The position numbers and the translations under genes were made by a program. From the NCBI GenBank assembly GCA_035236585.1, contig CP141132.1, positions 18,265,945 to 18,329,944 on the forward strand: a stretch of DNA of 64,000 nt, given 5' to 3'. Under the pieces are notes generated by a model that was given only the letters and a program-made list of their open reading frames with translations, did no database searches and had not been told where the DNA came from. Shown piece after piece: positions 43,403 through 54,959 of this stretch. Every line of letters starts with the position of its first letter. Position 1 is the stretch's first letter. This stretch comes from Warburgia ugandensis. Its lineage: Eukaryota > Streptophyta > Magnoliopsida > Canellales > Canellaceae.

Positions 43403-45142
43403 TATTGAGTTTTTCGCAAGAGCACAACTGTTGTAGTCTAGCTAGTACAAGTCTGAGTCGATTTCCATGAGGACTCAACTTAAACATTGGAGTTTAAATA
43501 AACTTTAATTATCTAAGGTTAAAAAGAAATATCTTTGCAGAAATAAAATAACAACAAGATAAAAATACAGAATTAATGACATGGTGTAAATTACATAAGT
43601 TCAAGTTCCAAAAGTCAGACTATTAAACTAAATAAACAATCTCGGAGTACACTATCTTCAGATAAACCAACCATGGATAAAATAGAACTAAAATAAGCAC
43701 TGGATACAACTGTCATTACATTAAGGACACAACTGTACTTATCTTTAAAGAGTAAGGGTCAAAACCGGAATTGAATCCAACTTCTGTTTTCTTTTTAAAC
43801 AAAAGAATATGAAAGGGCATCCTAACGGTGGGGAAGAAGATAGTGATGCAGGGGTGAGAGAAAGAGAAGGGGAAAAGGGAAAACTCCTGGGTTGGAGAAG
43901 AAAAGGAGAGATTAAGGGAGGAAAGCCTAAGTCAGGCTTTCTCTAGAATGATGGAGAGTAAGCTGGAGATGTGGAACAGAGGAAGATCTGGCCAGTGCAA
44001 TTGGAACCTGGAAAATGGTGCAGGAATGGCTAGTGGTTGGGCTGAGACGATTGCCACCTAGGAGATGTGGTAGAAGAGAAGAAGAGGAAGAACATGGAGA
44101 TGGTGTTGAGACTAGTTAGGCGAGGAGGAAGACGGGTGAGACTGGGGAGAGAAGGAAGTTGCGGTATGATGCAGGTTAGAAGATAGAAAGGGACAATGAA
44201 GAGAGATGCAGTGGAGAGCATGAGAGAGACTGAGGGAGAGAATGGGGGCTGGTTTCCAATTAGATGTAGACAGAAATAAGGGGAATGGCTATCGGGATGG
44301 AGGATTAGGGCAGTGGAAAAAGGACAACACAGGGGGAGCCCAGGAGATACAATAAGGATAAAGGGAAAACAATAAGGAGAAACAGATAGGAAGAAACTAA
44401 GAGAAGGGAGGAGGATCTAAAGTTGGTGAGAATTTGTAGAGAGAGGGAGAAAATGGGATCAGGAGGTGATGTGCATCGGTGGAGCTGGCGCAGTGATGCT
44501 GAGGGCGATGAGGGAGAAATAGAGGGGAAGTAGAAGAGAGAGAGAAGTGAAGAGGAGAAGAGAGGTGTGAGCTGAGAGACAAAGAGAATATGAACTGAGA
44601 GACAGAGAGAGAATATGAACTAAGAGACAGAGAGGATCAATCCTTCCGTCTCTTTTCGTGAAGAGGAAGAGAACAAAGAAGAACCCCTCTCGCATACGCA
44701 TGTGCTTTTATAAGAGGGACCCGATCTCTTTTTATTGGGTTTCCATGCTTTGTCTACCCATGCTTGTCTGCCATGGAATGTTGGCCATGCTTGTCTACCC
44801 ACGCATGTCTGCCATGGGATGTCAACCATGGCTCCAATGCTTAGCATTTGCATATTCCCTTGTAGAGTGGGGTCCATCAAATCTTTGATGATCTGGTTTG
44901 ATTAAGTCAATCTGAAGCTTTCCAAATTATTTTGGGTTACCTGTAAAACAAAGTACTAAATTAGGACTATCTAAACTATATATCTAATTAGCTGTAATGA
45001 TCATCTGTTCGTTAACTTTTTCAAATTAACAATCGGATGATCGATTAGAGCTAAAATTGACTTAAAATTACAAAATTACTTAATTAAATAATCCAATAAA
45101 ACTTTAATCTAAGGTTATTTTAGAAAAATTAAACACTCAACA
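43403..45142 (-). repeat. 5' LTR of element E
   Basis: Plus-strand ends TATTGAG (G of TG changed to A) and CACTCAACA. Pair to 33347-35139, with indels including about 50 bp in the pyrimidine-rich block. Confidence 0.93.
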
Positions 45143-45438
45143 CCCACTATCTTTGGTAGTTAGAGGTTGGGAGGCCAAACCCATACAACCTCTTAGCACA
45201 GTGCCCAGCAGGCTCATTAGCCTAAACAAACATATATCTCAACCCAAATGTCAGTAAATCATATAACATATATCTCATGCAAAACCATACATTTCTTTAA
45301 ATCATCTGAAAGCATGGGATTGATGCAATTTCAGGTATAATCACTTCTTTCAAAAACATACAACTACATGTAATAGAATGAGAAACATCATTTTCATTTT
45401 TCATATAAAAACATGCCCGTGATTATGAAGGTCCATAT

Positions 45439-45445
<7 letters not shown>

Positions 45446-45472
<27 letters not shown>
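45446..45472. repeat. (AT)n microsatellite in solo LTR D
   Basis: Uninterrupted AT repeat inside the right piece of D; absent from the matching part of G. Confidence 0.9.
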
Positions 45473-48144
45473 CACATGCTTCACTTACAAATATTGCATT
45501 CTTTTGAAGCTAAAATGATGCAATATGGAAAAATATCAATTTTATATTAGTCAAGTAGTCTCAAATCGAAAGCATGATAATCAAATGATTTAATTATTTA
45601 AAATCTACATATTTTAATAAAGTTGATGACATGCTCAAAATCCCAATTGCAAATAGATATTAAAACTACTTACCTCAAACATGGTTAACCCAATCCTTGG
45701 AATGCTCAATAAGCTTAGTTCGTACTAATCAATGTCTCTGTCAGCACATGTATATTACAATGTCATTTATCTTATTTACAATTTCTTAATTATGACTTAT
45801 TAGTCTTTGATCACACTTAAAGTGGTGAGAATGCCTTTACCACTTTCTAATCATAGATATTCCTCCTTATTTTTATCATATTATCAAATCTTGGATGTTG
45901 ATTAAAGAGCAATGGTCTAAATCATCTAATTGTCCTTAATTAATATTAATTTATGACTTATAGATAGTTTATTTCATATATCAATGTTTGATCTATTGAT
46001 CCAAGAGTCAGATTAAATACTGATAGGTCATATCAATAATTCCAAGTCATCCTGATATCAAATCTTTGAATCTAAGGTCATTAAAACAATTTAATTGTTT
46101 AATTAATCTACTTAATAATATAAATAGCCCAATTGTCCTTCCTAACGTTTAATTCTTTCTAATCTTATTTATTTTCTAAATTTTCTATAATTTATTAGGC
46201 ACAACTAAGATAAAAATAGAATTTAATTAATTTAAATAAGACACGATAGCGCTCTTACCTTTATCGCTTAAATCTATGCATGATGTTGTATCTGATGTGT
46301 CCTGATCAGGTTTGATCCCCTTTGATAAAAAATTCAAGAATGAAAAGCTCATATCAAGTACTAAATCTATGGTCAAATCTAAATGAAAACTCAAATCGGT
46401 GGCTTATCAAGGTGCTAGGTAGTTGATCATGGGTTAAATCATCTTAAAAGGATGGATTGGTTGCAAATATAGTATCTCGTGGTCGATTGATGGTTGGATC
46501 ATGAAGAAAAGGTTAAATCGATCACAGATCTAAGTTTTAGTTATTGATTAATAGTTGGATCATGTGGGAGTTGTTGATTTGATCACAGATCAGACATTAG
46601 GTGATAAATCATGGGCTAGATGATGATGGATGATCAAATCTAATTCTGATTGATCAGATCCATGATTTTCATTTTATTCGATGGTCCAGATCTATATACA
46701 AGTTTATTTGGATGATCGAACTATTATATCAATCTATTTACTTTTCTAAATCATTTAATTGATCAAATTCTAAGGTCTGATCACTTTTGATCTGATGGAT
46801 CTAAGTTATTCTATGATTTTTTAGTTTGGATCAATTTCAAATGTGTTCTAATCCTAAATTTTATTACATAATTATGTTCATGTTATTGAGACAAATCCAA
46901 TGGAGGTATCAGATCAAAAATTAGGTTTATATTGCTCTCTGAATTGAAAATCTAAGTTTTAGATGATTTTTAATGGTTCAGATTGAATTTAGATCAAAAC
47001 AATGTAAAACTACATCTCCGGGATACACCATGTCTGTAACACACTTTTGTGGCACACATGGGTTCTCCATCATCGGACACACTTGCATCTTGTCGTGGTC
47101 GTGAACGGCGCATGCGGCGCTCACAATTGCATGGTTACGCCTAACATGCACATTCTAGTGCACATATGCTAGGGTTTATCCTGGGCGTAACGTCCATCGA
47201 GGACAAAGCACCTAGACTATTTGTTCCTTTCCCCTTTGATCTATGGTCCAAATGGTTCTAAAATTTTACTATTTTCATCGTTTGTATGGTTTTGAGGTTC
47301 TAAGAATTCAATGAACGGCTCAGATCATCCATCCGAGTTGTCCTTAAGATAGGTTTTCTACAATGACATGGTTTTCCTTGATTGAACTTCGCTAGTTGAA
47401 AACACCAGTCTAGTTGGCAAGGAAAGTGGGAAAATGGGGAGAAAAGAAAGAGGAAAGGAAAGAGAGAAGAAAAGAAGGGTTTACCTGTCTAGTTGGTAGG
47501 AATATCCGTCTGAAAAGAGTGACTTTTGTGGGAGAAGGAGAAGACAAAATGGGGGTTTTGCCTGCGAAACACAACCAAACAGGGGGTGAAGGATATAAAA
47601 CGAGGCAGGGATGGTTACAATAGGGTTGCGCTGCCTACTATGCTAAAGAGAACATCATGAAGAGGGAGATAGGAAGAGGAAATGAGAAAGAGGGAGAAGG
47701 GTCAAGGAGGGGGGTCCCTTGATCGCCGGCGGTTCACCCTTCTCACTAGCAAGCACATGATTACCAGCCTATTTTTCCAGCGAGAGAGGCAAAGGCGAGT
47801 AGGCAACACAATTGCATGGGAGAACTATTGTAGGAGGTGCCGTTATAAAAAACGACCCCTCTATTTTAAACACTTTTCTATTTCAAAAACATATAAATGG
47901 GGCCCATTTTAAAATTATTAAAATTCCCGACTATTAAAAATCATGTAATTTTCTCATCTAGACTTTGTTTTTCAGCATTCTTAGTGTTGTTGGATTTCAT
48001 TTTTTGAGTATAATCTAATTATTAAGGTTTCAAAACTGTATTTGGCTTTTATAAAAAAGGCTCATTCATTAAATTCTATTTTATCCTTTTTCATAACAAT
48101 AATTACATAAAATAAGCTTTTAAAATATGGGTTATTATAAGGGC

Positions 48145-48346
48145 ACATGAGTGCATACAACCAGAGGGAGACAAGGAAAGTCCCTAAGAAGAATAAGAGT
48201 CGTAGGGTGCCAATATGCAAAGGGAGGAACGAAGCAGGGCATCTCTCAAGGATCATGAGGCAATATGAAAAGTGCCAAATGGAGAGGCTTGTGACACCAA
48301 CGGAGGTGTGTCGATGAGGGCGTCAATATTATTAGGTGGAGGAGAA
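48145..48346 (+). other. 3' end of element C internal region with polypurine tract
   Basis: Continues C after solo LTR D. Ends with AGGTGGAGGAGAA (48334-48346) directly before the 3' LTR. No pol domain is seen. Confidence 0.7.
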
Positions 48347-48899
48347 TGTCATGGACTTGCTTTGCAAGGCCCGTGCTCCAAGAAAGGTTTGTTTAGCTTG
48401 TGGATGTGTCCTTAAGGACTTATGCTCGTGTTCCTATATCTAAGGAGAAAGGCCTAATTCCAAAAGTCCTAGTTTCTAAAGAAGTCCTTGTAAATATCTA
48501 AAAATTCTATAGTAGTCTAGAATACTCTAGATGAATAGTAGATTAGTCTAAAAATTGTAAGAGGGTTCTAGAAGACAATCTCAACCATTGGTAAAATGAC
48601 ACATGCAAAAATCCTAACCATTCATTGAGGAGGTGAATGGAAAAGAGCAAGTATAAAAGGGGATAACTCCTCATATGTAACCAACTCCAACCAACTCATT
48701 GTAGACTATAAAAAAGAGTAATAATAGGTTGTCTTTGAGTTAGACTCTTCTTGAGTTCTCTCATTGCTATAGTGGGTGGATGAGTGAGTATAGCCTTAGC
48801 AAGTGAGAGTAAGGAGTAAAAGCATAACTTGTGTTTTGCAAAGGAATTGTGTACTATTGTCGCACAGGTTGAGTAGAGGAAAATTGCAACCTTGTGACA
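48347..48899 (+). repeat. 3' LTR of element C
   Basis: Starts TGTCATGGACTTGC and ends TTGTGACA. Shares GTATAAA and AGCCTTAGCAAGTGAGAGTA with the 5' LTR. Confidence 0.88.
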
Positions 48900-49473
48900 A
48901 CAAGGAGTCTATCTAGGGTAACCAAGGTTTGAGATTGCATGACTGTGCATATAACAAAATGGAAAGGCACCTAATATAATGAAAAATTTTAAATTGTATT
49001 GGATGGTTTTATCGAAAATAGCGGGTATATTGGTAAATATATTGGGTGTAGTGACCAATATTTTGTTCCGTGTGTGTGTGTGTGTGTGTCTCCATTCAAA
49101 AAAAATATATGAAAAATGACCTAGCTATCTTATTGTTTGACTTACAATACATATATATATCTAGCTATATGTCATTTATAAATAGAGTTTTATTTTAAGT
49201 CTTTTGAAACATACTTATGCCAAGTGGCATTTTTTAAACCCATTTATTTTCTTTCTTTTTTTTAAAATTACTTGTGTTTTCATCCTATGTCATTAGTTGA
49301 ATGAATGGTCCCCTAAAGGTTTTGTTTTATACATCCTCTCTTTTTTAGTCACAGTGTTTCTATCTCAGTTCCTTCTAATTTCTAATTATAATTGAATACT
49401 TCCTCCTACCATACACTCCCCCTCTCTACAACCATTTGAAACTTCTAATTCTAATTCAACTAGTAAATCAATG

Positions 49474-49586
<113 letters not shown>

Positions 49587-49921
49587 AGTTTTTACATATT
49601 TTGATGAAAGAAATTAAGAAGGGTAGACTACATATTTTTTCACTTTGCCTGCTTCAATTTTTTTTCTTTTACCCAAAATACCTTTTTAAATGTTTTCAAG
49701 ATAAATCATTTTAACTACTTACATATTTATAGCAGTAACTTCAGGTAGCCATTAACTCAAAATGTTTTTTCACTTTGAAACAACTAAACAACAAGACATT
49801 TTGCATTTTAATGTAGAGAGATAAGCTGTTAAATTAAACCTCATGTTTCCTATGTAGTGGATGTTCATATTATTCACTTTGGAAAATAGTAATGACCACA
49901 AAGAGTATTTTTTTGGGATGA

Positions 49922-49949
49922 AATATATATATATATATATATATATATA
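49922..49949. repeat. (AT)n microsatellite
   Basis: Uninterrupted AT repeat. Confidence 0.95.
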
Positions 49950-52539
49950 GAAAATAATTTTTTATTCCACCAACCCCATTTCATCTGTGGAATGTAATCC
50001 TCTTGTAAGAAGCTTTCCCTTTCACACTGAACCCCATCGCTTCCCTTTTTACCTCTGCATGTCTTTTCTCAAATGAAAAACCAACCTCTCCAATCATTGG
50101 AACATAATCCTCTCATAAGAGGTCTATCCCTCAACCGAACAATTGAGTGCAATAAAACCCATCTCTTTCCCTCTTCGTCTTCACAACAAAACAATTTTTT
50201 AGGTTTTTTCTGTTTAGCTGCAGACAAGCTCTCTCTCTCTCTCTCTCTACACCTAGCAACACAGTTGTTTGGGTTTTTTGGTGCTGAGGTATTTTTCTTC
50301 AATGTAAAGTTTCACTATGGTTTTGGATGTAATAACTCCACGACATTGCTTTTATGTGAGCAAAAATGTCTTTGATTATGTTTCCTGATTCTAGGTGCTG
50401 GATTTTTTCTTTCATGTTTGCAAACATATCATTTTGTTTCCATATTTTAGATGGCGGATTTTTTTTCTTTTCATGGTTGGTAGTATTCATTTGAATGAGG
50501 GTTGAAGATGGCTTTGCGGGTTTAGCATTTTATATCTCGTACATGTACACAATGAGTCCTGCTTGTTTAGTCTACAATTATACATGTCAATACTAGTAAC
50601 CTGGCATGGCTTCTTACCTGTTAAATAACTCCCTTCTATGGGTTTTTGTTTAGTTTTGTTTTTGTGTCTTTTAGACCCAAATGTGTTCTAATCTATGTGT
50701 GGTTTCTCTTGATGCATTATCATTTTCACTAGGTTCTACAATTTTGTTTTCTGATACCAATTGATTTCCCTTCATGCATTCCTTTTAGGTATTGAAGTTT
50801 GGTCATGAATTTGCATGGACATCCACATGATGGTTGTAGTGTACATGGTGTAGGTGAGGATCATAGAAGGTAAAGAGAAATGGTTTTATGTGCTCACTGA
50901 AAGCACATACAAGAGAAACGATCAATCTTTTACTTTAAGAATAAAATGGTTAATTTGGGTCTCGCATGGACAAATATATATGATCTGATAGTTGTACAAA
51001 CTTTGAGAGTAAAGAGAAATTATCATCAATATTTTCCTTCAAGAATAAAATGGTTTGCACCCATAATGGACAAACATGTATAATCAGAACAGTTGATTTT
51101 CGAACAGACAGAGACGACTCCCATGGTCTAAGTTTTATGCAGAATGGATATCCCATGAGAAAGATAAACACTAACAGATCAACGGTTTATCTTAGCCAGT
51201 TGGAACAATAAGGAAATTTTATCCATGAAGGACATAAAATCATCTGATCAGGTAAATCAGTTGCAATAGAATGAGCTTGATGTGATCTCTCAGACGAATG
51301 GATCAGATTGTGTCTATATTTCATATGTGAACCCCAAAAACAATTGTCAAAAGGAAGTAAAATAACCGATGTCTTTGGCCCCACACAGAAAGATATATGG
51401 ATGATCTCCACCATTGAAGTTGTAGATCACCAAGATGCGACCTATACAGTTCTTGTTTCACACCGAACGGCTTCCTAATGAGCAAGATATATACCCAAAA
51501 AAAAAAAGACTGATGTCCTTGCTAAATTAAAGGACACGCCAAAGGCTCTGATTTTACACAACAACGTCAATTTCATCCGTTGTTGTAAGAGATGAGAATA
51601 AAGCTTTCCAGGTCTGGCCTACTAAAAGGGGGAAACGGCAAAACTCAATTAAATCGCCAAGGAGTCAAAGGATTCTTATTCTAGCCTTGCTAGGGAGACG
51701 CGGACAACGACGCATTTGAAAATGCAATAAACGTAGGCCTTACATTTGGATGAGCGAATTCATTCTACTTGACTGGCTAGCTTATTTAGGCTAACAGTAG
51801 AAACTCGTACCCATCTGATGCCTCTAACTAGTTAGTTTCTCATTTAAAACCTTAATGGTCATGACTAATAATTCAAAACATAATGGCCGGAGTCATCTGA
51901 TGATCATAAATCTCAATATCTATCCAATTCATGACAAGCCGAGTATGATAAACGGATCAGATCATCTAAATATGAGGTCTATAAAGTTGTGTTTGTAAAT
52001 TGTATTACTTTTATGCATTTCCGTATCATTTTTCTTATTTATTTTCTGCCAAAAAATCAATGACTTGCTTTTCTTGGGACCCGAATCGAGGATTTATGAT
52101 TTAAGGCCCTAAGATAATCCGATCATGTAAAATCAGAACCAAAAGTAGCATGGCTTTGATGTCCCTTGCTAAATTAAAGGACCCGAACAACGCCTTTGAT
52201 TTTACGTTCTTTTCCATGTGGACGGAAAGGATAAAGTCCATTTCAAGTAATGTTTTCAATATCATATCGGTCATGGTAAATTTCGATTTTGATTTCGATT
52301 TCAACTTCGTTTTTTATATCAAAATTTTTTTTAAAAAAATCTAAAAAATATTTGTCAAGCATTTGATAAATTGTTTGTTGATTATCAGTATTTTTTGAAA
52401 TTTTAATACCATGTGGAGAGGGCTATTAATATCAAATACTGTTAGAATTAAAAAAGATAGCTGGTTTTTAAGAATAGGGACTGTTGATATAAGAAACCAG
52501 GGCTGCCACTTATTTGTCCTTTTCAATAAAACTTCATGT

Positions 52540-52722
52540 AGGAGGGGAGTCTTAGCACAACTGTATAGTTGCCTTCAAATGATCTTGTGGTCATGGGATA
52601 GAGGCATGGAAACAGCCTTTTGAAAAAATGCAAGGTAAGGCTGCATACCATAGCCCTTTATGGTTTGTCCCTTTTCTAGACCCCACATATGCATGAGAAC
52701 TTCGTGCACTAGGCTCCCCTTA
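52540..52722 (+). mobile_element. Degenerate Au-type SINE
   Basis: Plus orientation. Shows AGGGGAGTCTTAGCACAACTG, GTTGCC, GATCTTGTGGTCATGGG, CATGGAAACAGCC, GCAAGGTAAGGCTGC and CTTCGTGCACTAGGC in the Au order. It is more diverged than the two at 27-28 kb, and no TSD is clear. Confidence 0.78.
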
Positions 52723-52988
52723 TTGAAGCCTAGGTATGTTTGTCATACCTAAGGTTAAAGTATATAGTGAATAAGTAAAAGAAAAAGTGGATTTCGTTCT
52801 CCAACAATGAAGGAGAATCTCAATTTTGACCTTTTTACAGTATGAAGCTGGGAAGATGTCTCTGGCAAAAGGTTGATGGTGAAGAAGAAGAAGAAAGGAA
52901 ATAAACCAAGCAAGAAGATGCTTTTTTTTTGTATGGAGGTGGTATTTTTCAATTGAGATCAAGTTTATGGAGTGATTTCTATTGATCA

Positions 52989-53281
52989 TGAATAAATGGA
53001 GAACTTTGTATTTCTTGCGTCATTGTACATACATATCTCTCTATTTGTATAGATAATTTTAAGCAGAAAAAATAAGTTACAATTCACAATCATAATTTAA
53101 GAATCACTAATTTACATAAATGATCGTGATTGAGGATTTCCTTGTTTGGATTTAATTTCTAGGGATATTTGATTAGTTGGAGATCCTGGTTAACTTTGCA
53201 TTCTTGACATTCCCTGTTTGGATCTGATTTCTAGCTAGATTTGATTAGCTAGAGATCTTGGTCAACTTTAAATTCTTAACA
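52989..53281 (-). repeat. 3' LTR of element F
   Basis: Plus-strand start TGAATAAATGG, end TTCTTAACA. Both LTRs contain an internal duplication of about 72 bp (phrases GATTAG-TGGAGATC and ACTTT-ATTCTT repeat). Confidence 0.88.
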
Positions 53282-53293
53282 CTCCCCCTCAAG
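53282..53293 (-). other. Polypurine tract of element F
   Basis: Minus strand CTTGAGGGGGAG immediately before the LTR (TGTTAAG). Confidence 0.88.
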
Positions 53294-53372
53294 TTTGGAA
53301 TGTGTGCTTATGATTCCTAACTCGTTGAGTAAGATTAAGAATTGTAAAGAACTTAATGGCTTTGTAAAAATG

Positions 53373-53388
53373 TCAGTTAGTTGATGTG

Positions 53389-53450
<62 letters not shown>

Positions 53451-53700
53451 ACTTGGTTTGAGCACTCCTTGAATCTTTTCTCTTATGAGATGGCAATCCA
53501 TTTCGATATGTTTTGTTTGCTCATGAAAGACCAGTTTGGAAGCAATGTGTAGAGCTGCTTGGTTGTCACAATATAGATTGGGTGGATGAGGATGCTTGAT
53601 GCCCAAATCTTGTAGAACATACCTTAACCAAACAATTTCATAGCAAGTAATACTCATAGATCAATGTTCGTCTTTTACACTAGATCATGACACTGTGGTT
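53373..53700 (-). pseudogene. pol: Element F RNase H C-terminal part
   Basis: Contains LGIKHPHPPNLYCDNQAALHIASK, with the catalytic Asp of the YCDNQ motif, and FHEQTKHIEMDCHLIREKI, both standard for copia RNase H. A long GT microsatellite runs into the end of the frame and would encode repeated His-Thr. The N-terminal part of RNase H is in another frame (FCDANWARC near 53790). Confidence 0.85.
53389..53449. repeat. (GT)n microsatellite, about 60 bp
   Basis: Uninterrupted GT repeat at the 3' end of the RNase H frame of element F. Confidence 0.97.
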
Positions 53701-54900
53701 TGCTTTTTAGTCTTCCAGGAAATCAATGAATTTTTCCAAGGAATATGCAGTATTTAGTAACAAAACATAGAGTATCATGACATCTAGCCCAATTTGCATC
53801 ACAAAATGCATTCAATTGAATTGTAGTAGTTGAAGGAAGAAAGATTTCTTGTCCTGGTGCATGCTTAATATAACTTAAGATGCGATGAGTAGCTTTTAGA
53901 TGTGGAACCCGTGACTTGTCCATAAATTGGCTTAGGATGTTAATAGTATATGTTAGGTATGGCCATGTGATACTAAAAAGAATCAACTGTCCAATGAGTC
54001 TGCGTTGTGAATAAGTGTGACTAATGCAATCTCTTTCAACATGGTTGAGAGGCAAGTTTTGTTCCATAGGAAATAAGGCTGGTTTGACACCTAGGTATCT
54101 AGTGTCTTTAAGGATTTCAAGAGCATACTTCTATTGTGAAAGGGTAAAAGTTTTGCTAGATGTAGCAACTTCTATGCCCAGAAAGTACTTTAATTGTCCA
54201 AGATCCTTCCATTTAAACTGGTCCTTTAAGAATGACTTGGTATATTTAATATCCTGGAGGTTGTTTCCTACTAGGATGATATCATCTACATAAATGAGAA
54301 GAGGGGTGATTTTACCATTCTAGGATCGAATGAATAATGAATAGTTAACCTTTGATTGTTGATAGCCAACTTGTTTGAGAGAGGTTGAGAGTTTGACAAA
54401 CCATTAACATGAAGCTTATTTAAGACCATATAATGATTTATGGAGTTTGCAAACTTGTGTCTCACCCTTTAGTCCGAGACTAGGAGGTAAAGACATGTAA
54501 ACCTCTTGTTTAAGATCTTCGGGTAGAAAGGCATTATTGACATCTAACTGGTGGAGATGCCAATGTCGGATGGATGCAATAGTATGAAGGAGACAAACAA
54601 CAACAAGCTTGGCAACTAGAGTAAAAGTCTCATGGTAATCAAGGCCTTCTATTTGATTATATCCTTTACCTACTAATCTAGCTTCGTATCTTTCAATAGT
54701 TCCATCGGGCTTGAATTTGATCTTATATACCCATTTACATCCAATTGGTCTTTCATCAAGTGGTAACGATTGAAGAGACCATGTTTTATTTGCCTTGAGA
54801 ATAGTAAGCACTTGTTGCATGGCAAGGCACCATTTAGGATCATGACCAGCTTGTGCATAAGTTTGTGGTTCTTTTTCAATTGAAAGGGCAATGGTCAGAG
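53700..54900 (-). pseudogene. pol: Element F reverse transcriptase
   Basis: Copia RT. Segments: [79 protein letters not shown] (canonical FLHGDL reads FLPEDL), [11 protein letters not shown], then catalytic LLIYVDDIILVGN at about 54270-54305 and QLKYFLGIEVA. After a frame change, RRLIGQLI and PHLKATHRILSYIK (53723-54067) follow. Stops occur after YGLK and in the connection. The DD box is intact. Confidence 0.88.
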
Positions 54901-54959
54901 TACTATGCTTTGGTGTAATGTATCATATGAAAGTATAGTAGATAATGAGTAAGTAATAC

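Larger units (their letters stand above)
33347..45142 (-). mobile_element. Element E: complete Athila-type Ty3/gypsy
   Basis: A full-length element on the minus strand with LTRs of 1740 bp (43403-45142, 5') and 1793 bp (33347-35139, 3'). It has a tRNA-Asp primer site, gag, protease, RT, RNase H and integrase in gypsy order, long 5' and 3' noncoding parts and a polypurine tract. RT and RNase H wording (FCFLDGYSGYNQI-like, FMDDFSVFG) is typical of the Athila clade. Flanks CCTAC (33342-33346) and CCCAC (45143-45147) form a 4 of 5 TSD. Longer open frames than in A suggest a younger insertion. No envelope-like ORF was recognised between integrase and the 3' LTR. Confidence 0.93.
32137..48139 (-). 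mobile_element. Solo LTR D (Tekay-like, about 4.2 kb), split by element E
   Basis: Left piece 32137-33346 and right piece 45148-48139. Minus-strand ends are TATAATAACCC (right, terminal G/C changed) and GGGTCGTCACA (left). The right piece is the reverse complement of LTR G (59867-62659), for example around 45690-45735 against 62260-62310. The left piece resembles H (62660-64000). Flanks are AGGGT (32132-32136) and AGGGC (48140-48144), a 4 of 5 TSD. No internal domains remain, so it is a solo LTR. It is older than the E insertion it contains. Confidence 0.8.
29652..48899 (+). mobile_element. Element C: Ty3/gypsy with gag and protease only
   Basis: Two LTRs of 567 and 553 bp in the same orientation (29652-30218 and 48347-48899) enclose a tRNA-iMet primer site, gag, protease and, at the far end, a polypurine tract. 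Removing the inserted solo LTR D (32137-48139) leaves about 2.1 kb of internal sequence, too short for a full pol; RT, RNase H and integrase are absent. Flanking 5-mers (TGCAA left, ACAAG right) do not match, so TSD support is lacking. Protease wording resembles Galadriel-type chromoviruses, but the clade is uncertain. Confidence 0.85.

Noticed and set aside
47414..47912. Two ORFs (69 and 76 codons)
   Set aside because: Purine-rich part of LTR D; G-rich composition gives short open frames with no domain.
50073..50375. 100-codon ORF as a host gene
   Set aside because: No domain; low-complexity Ser/Leu run from a CT microsatellite; the reverse strand is also open.
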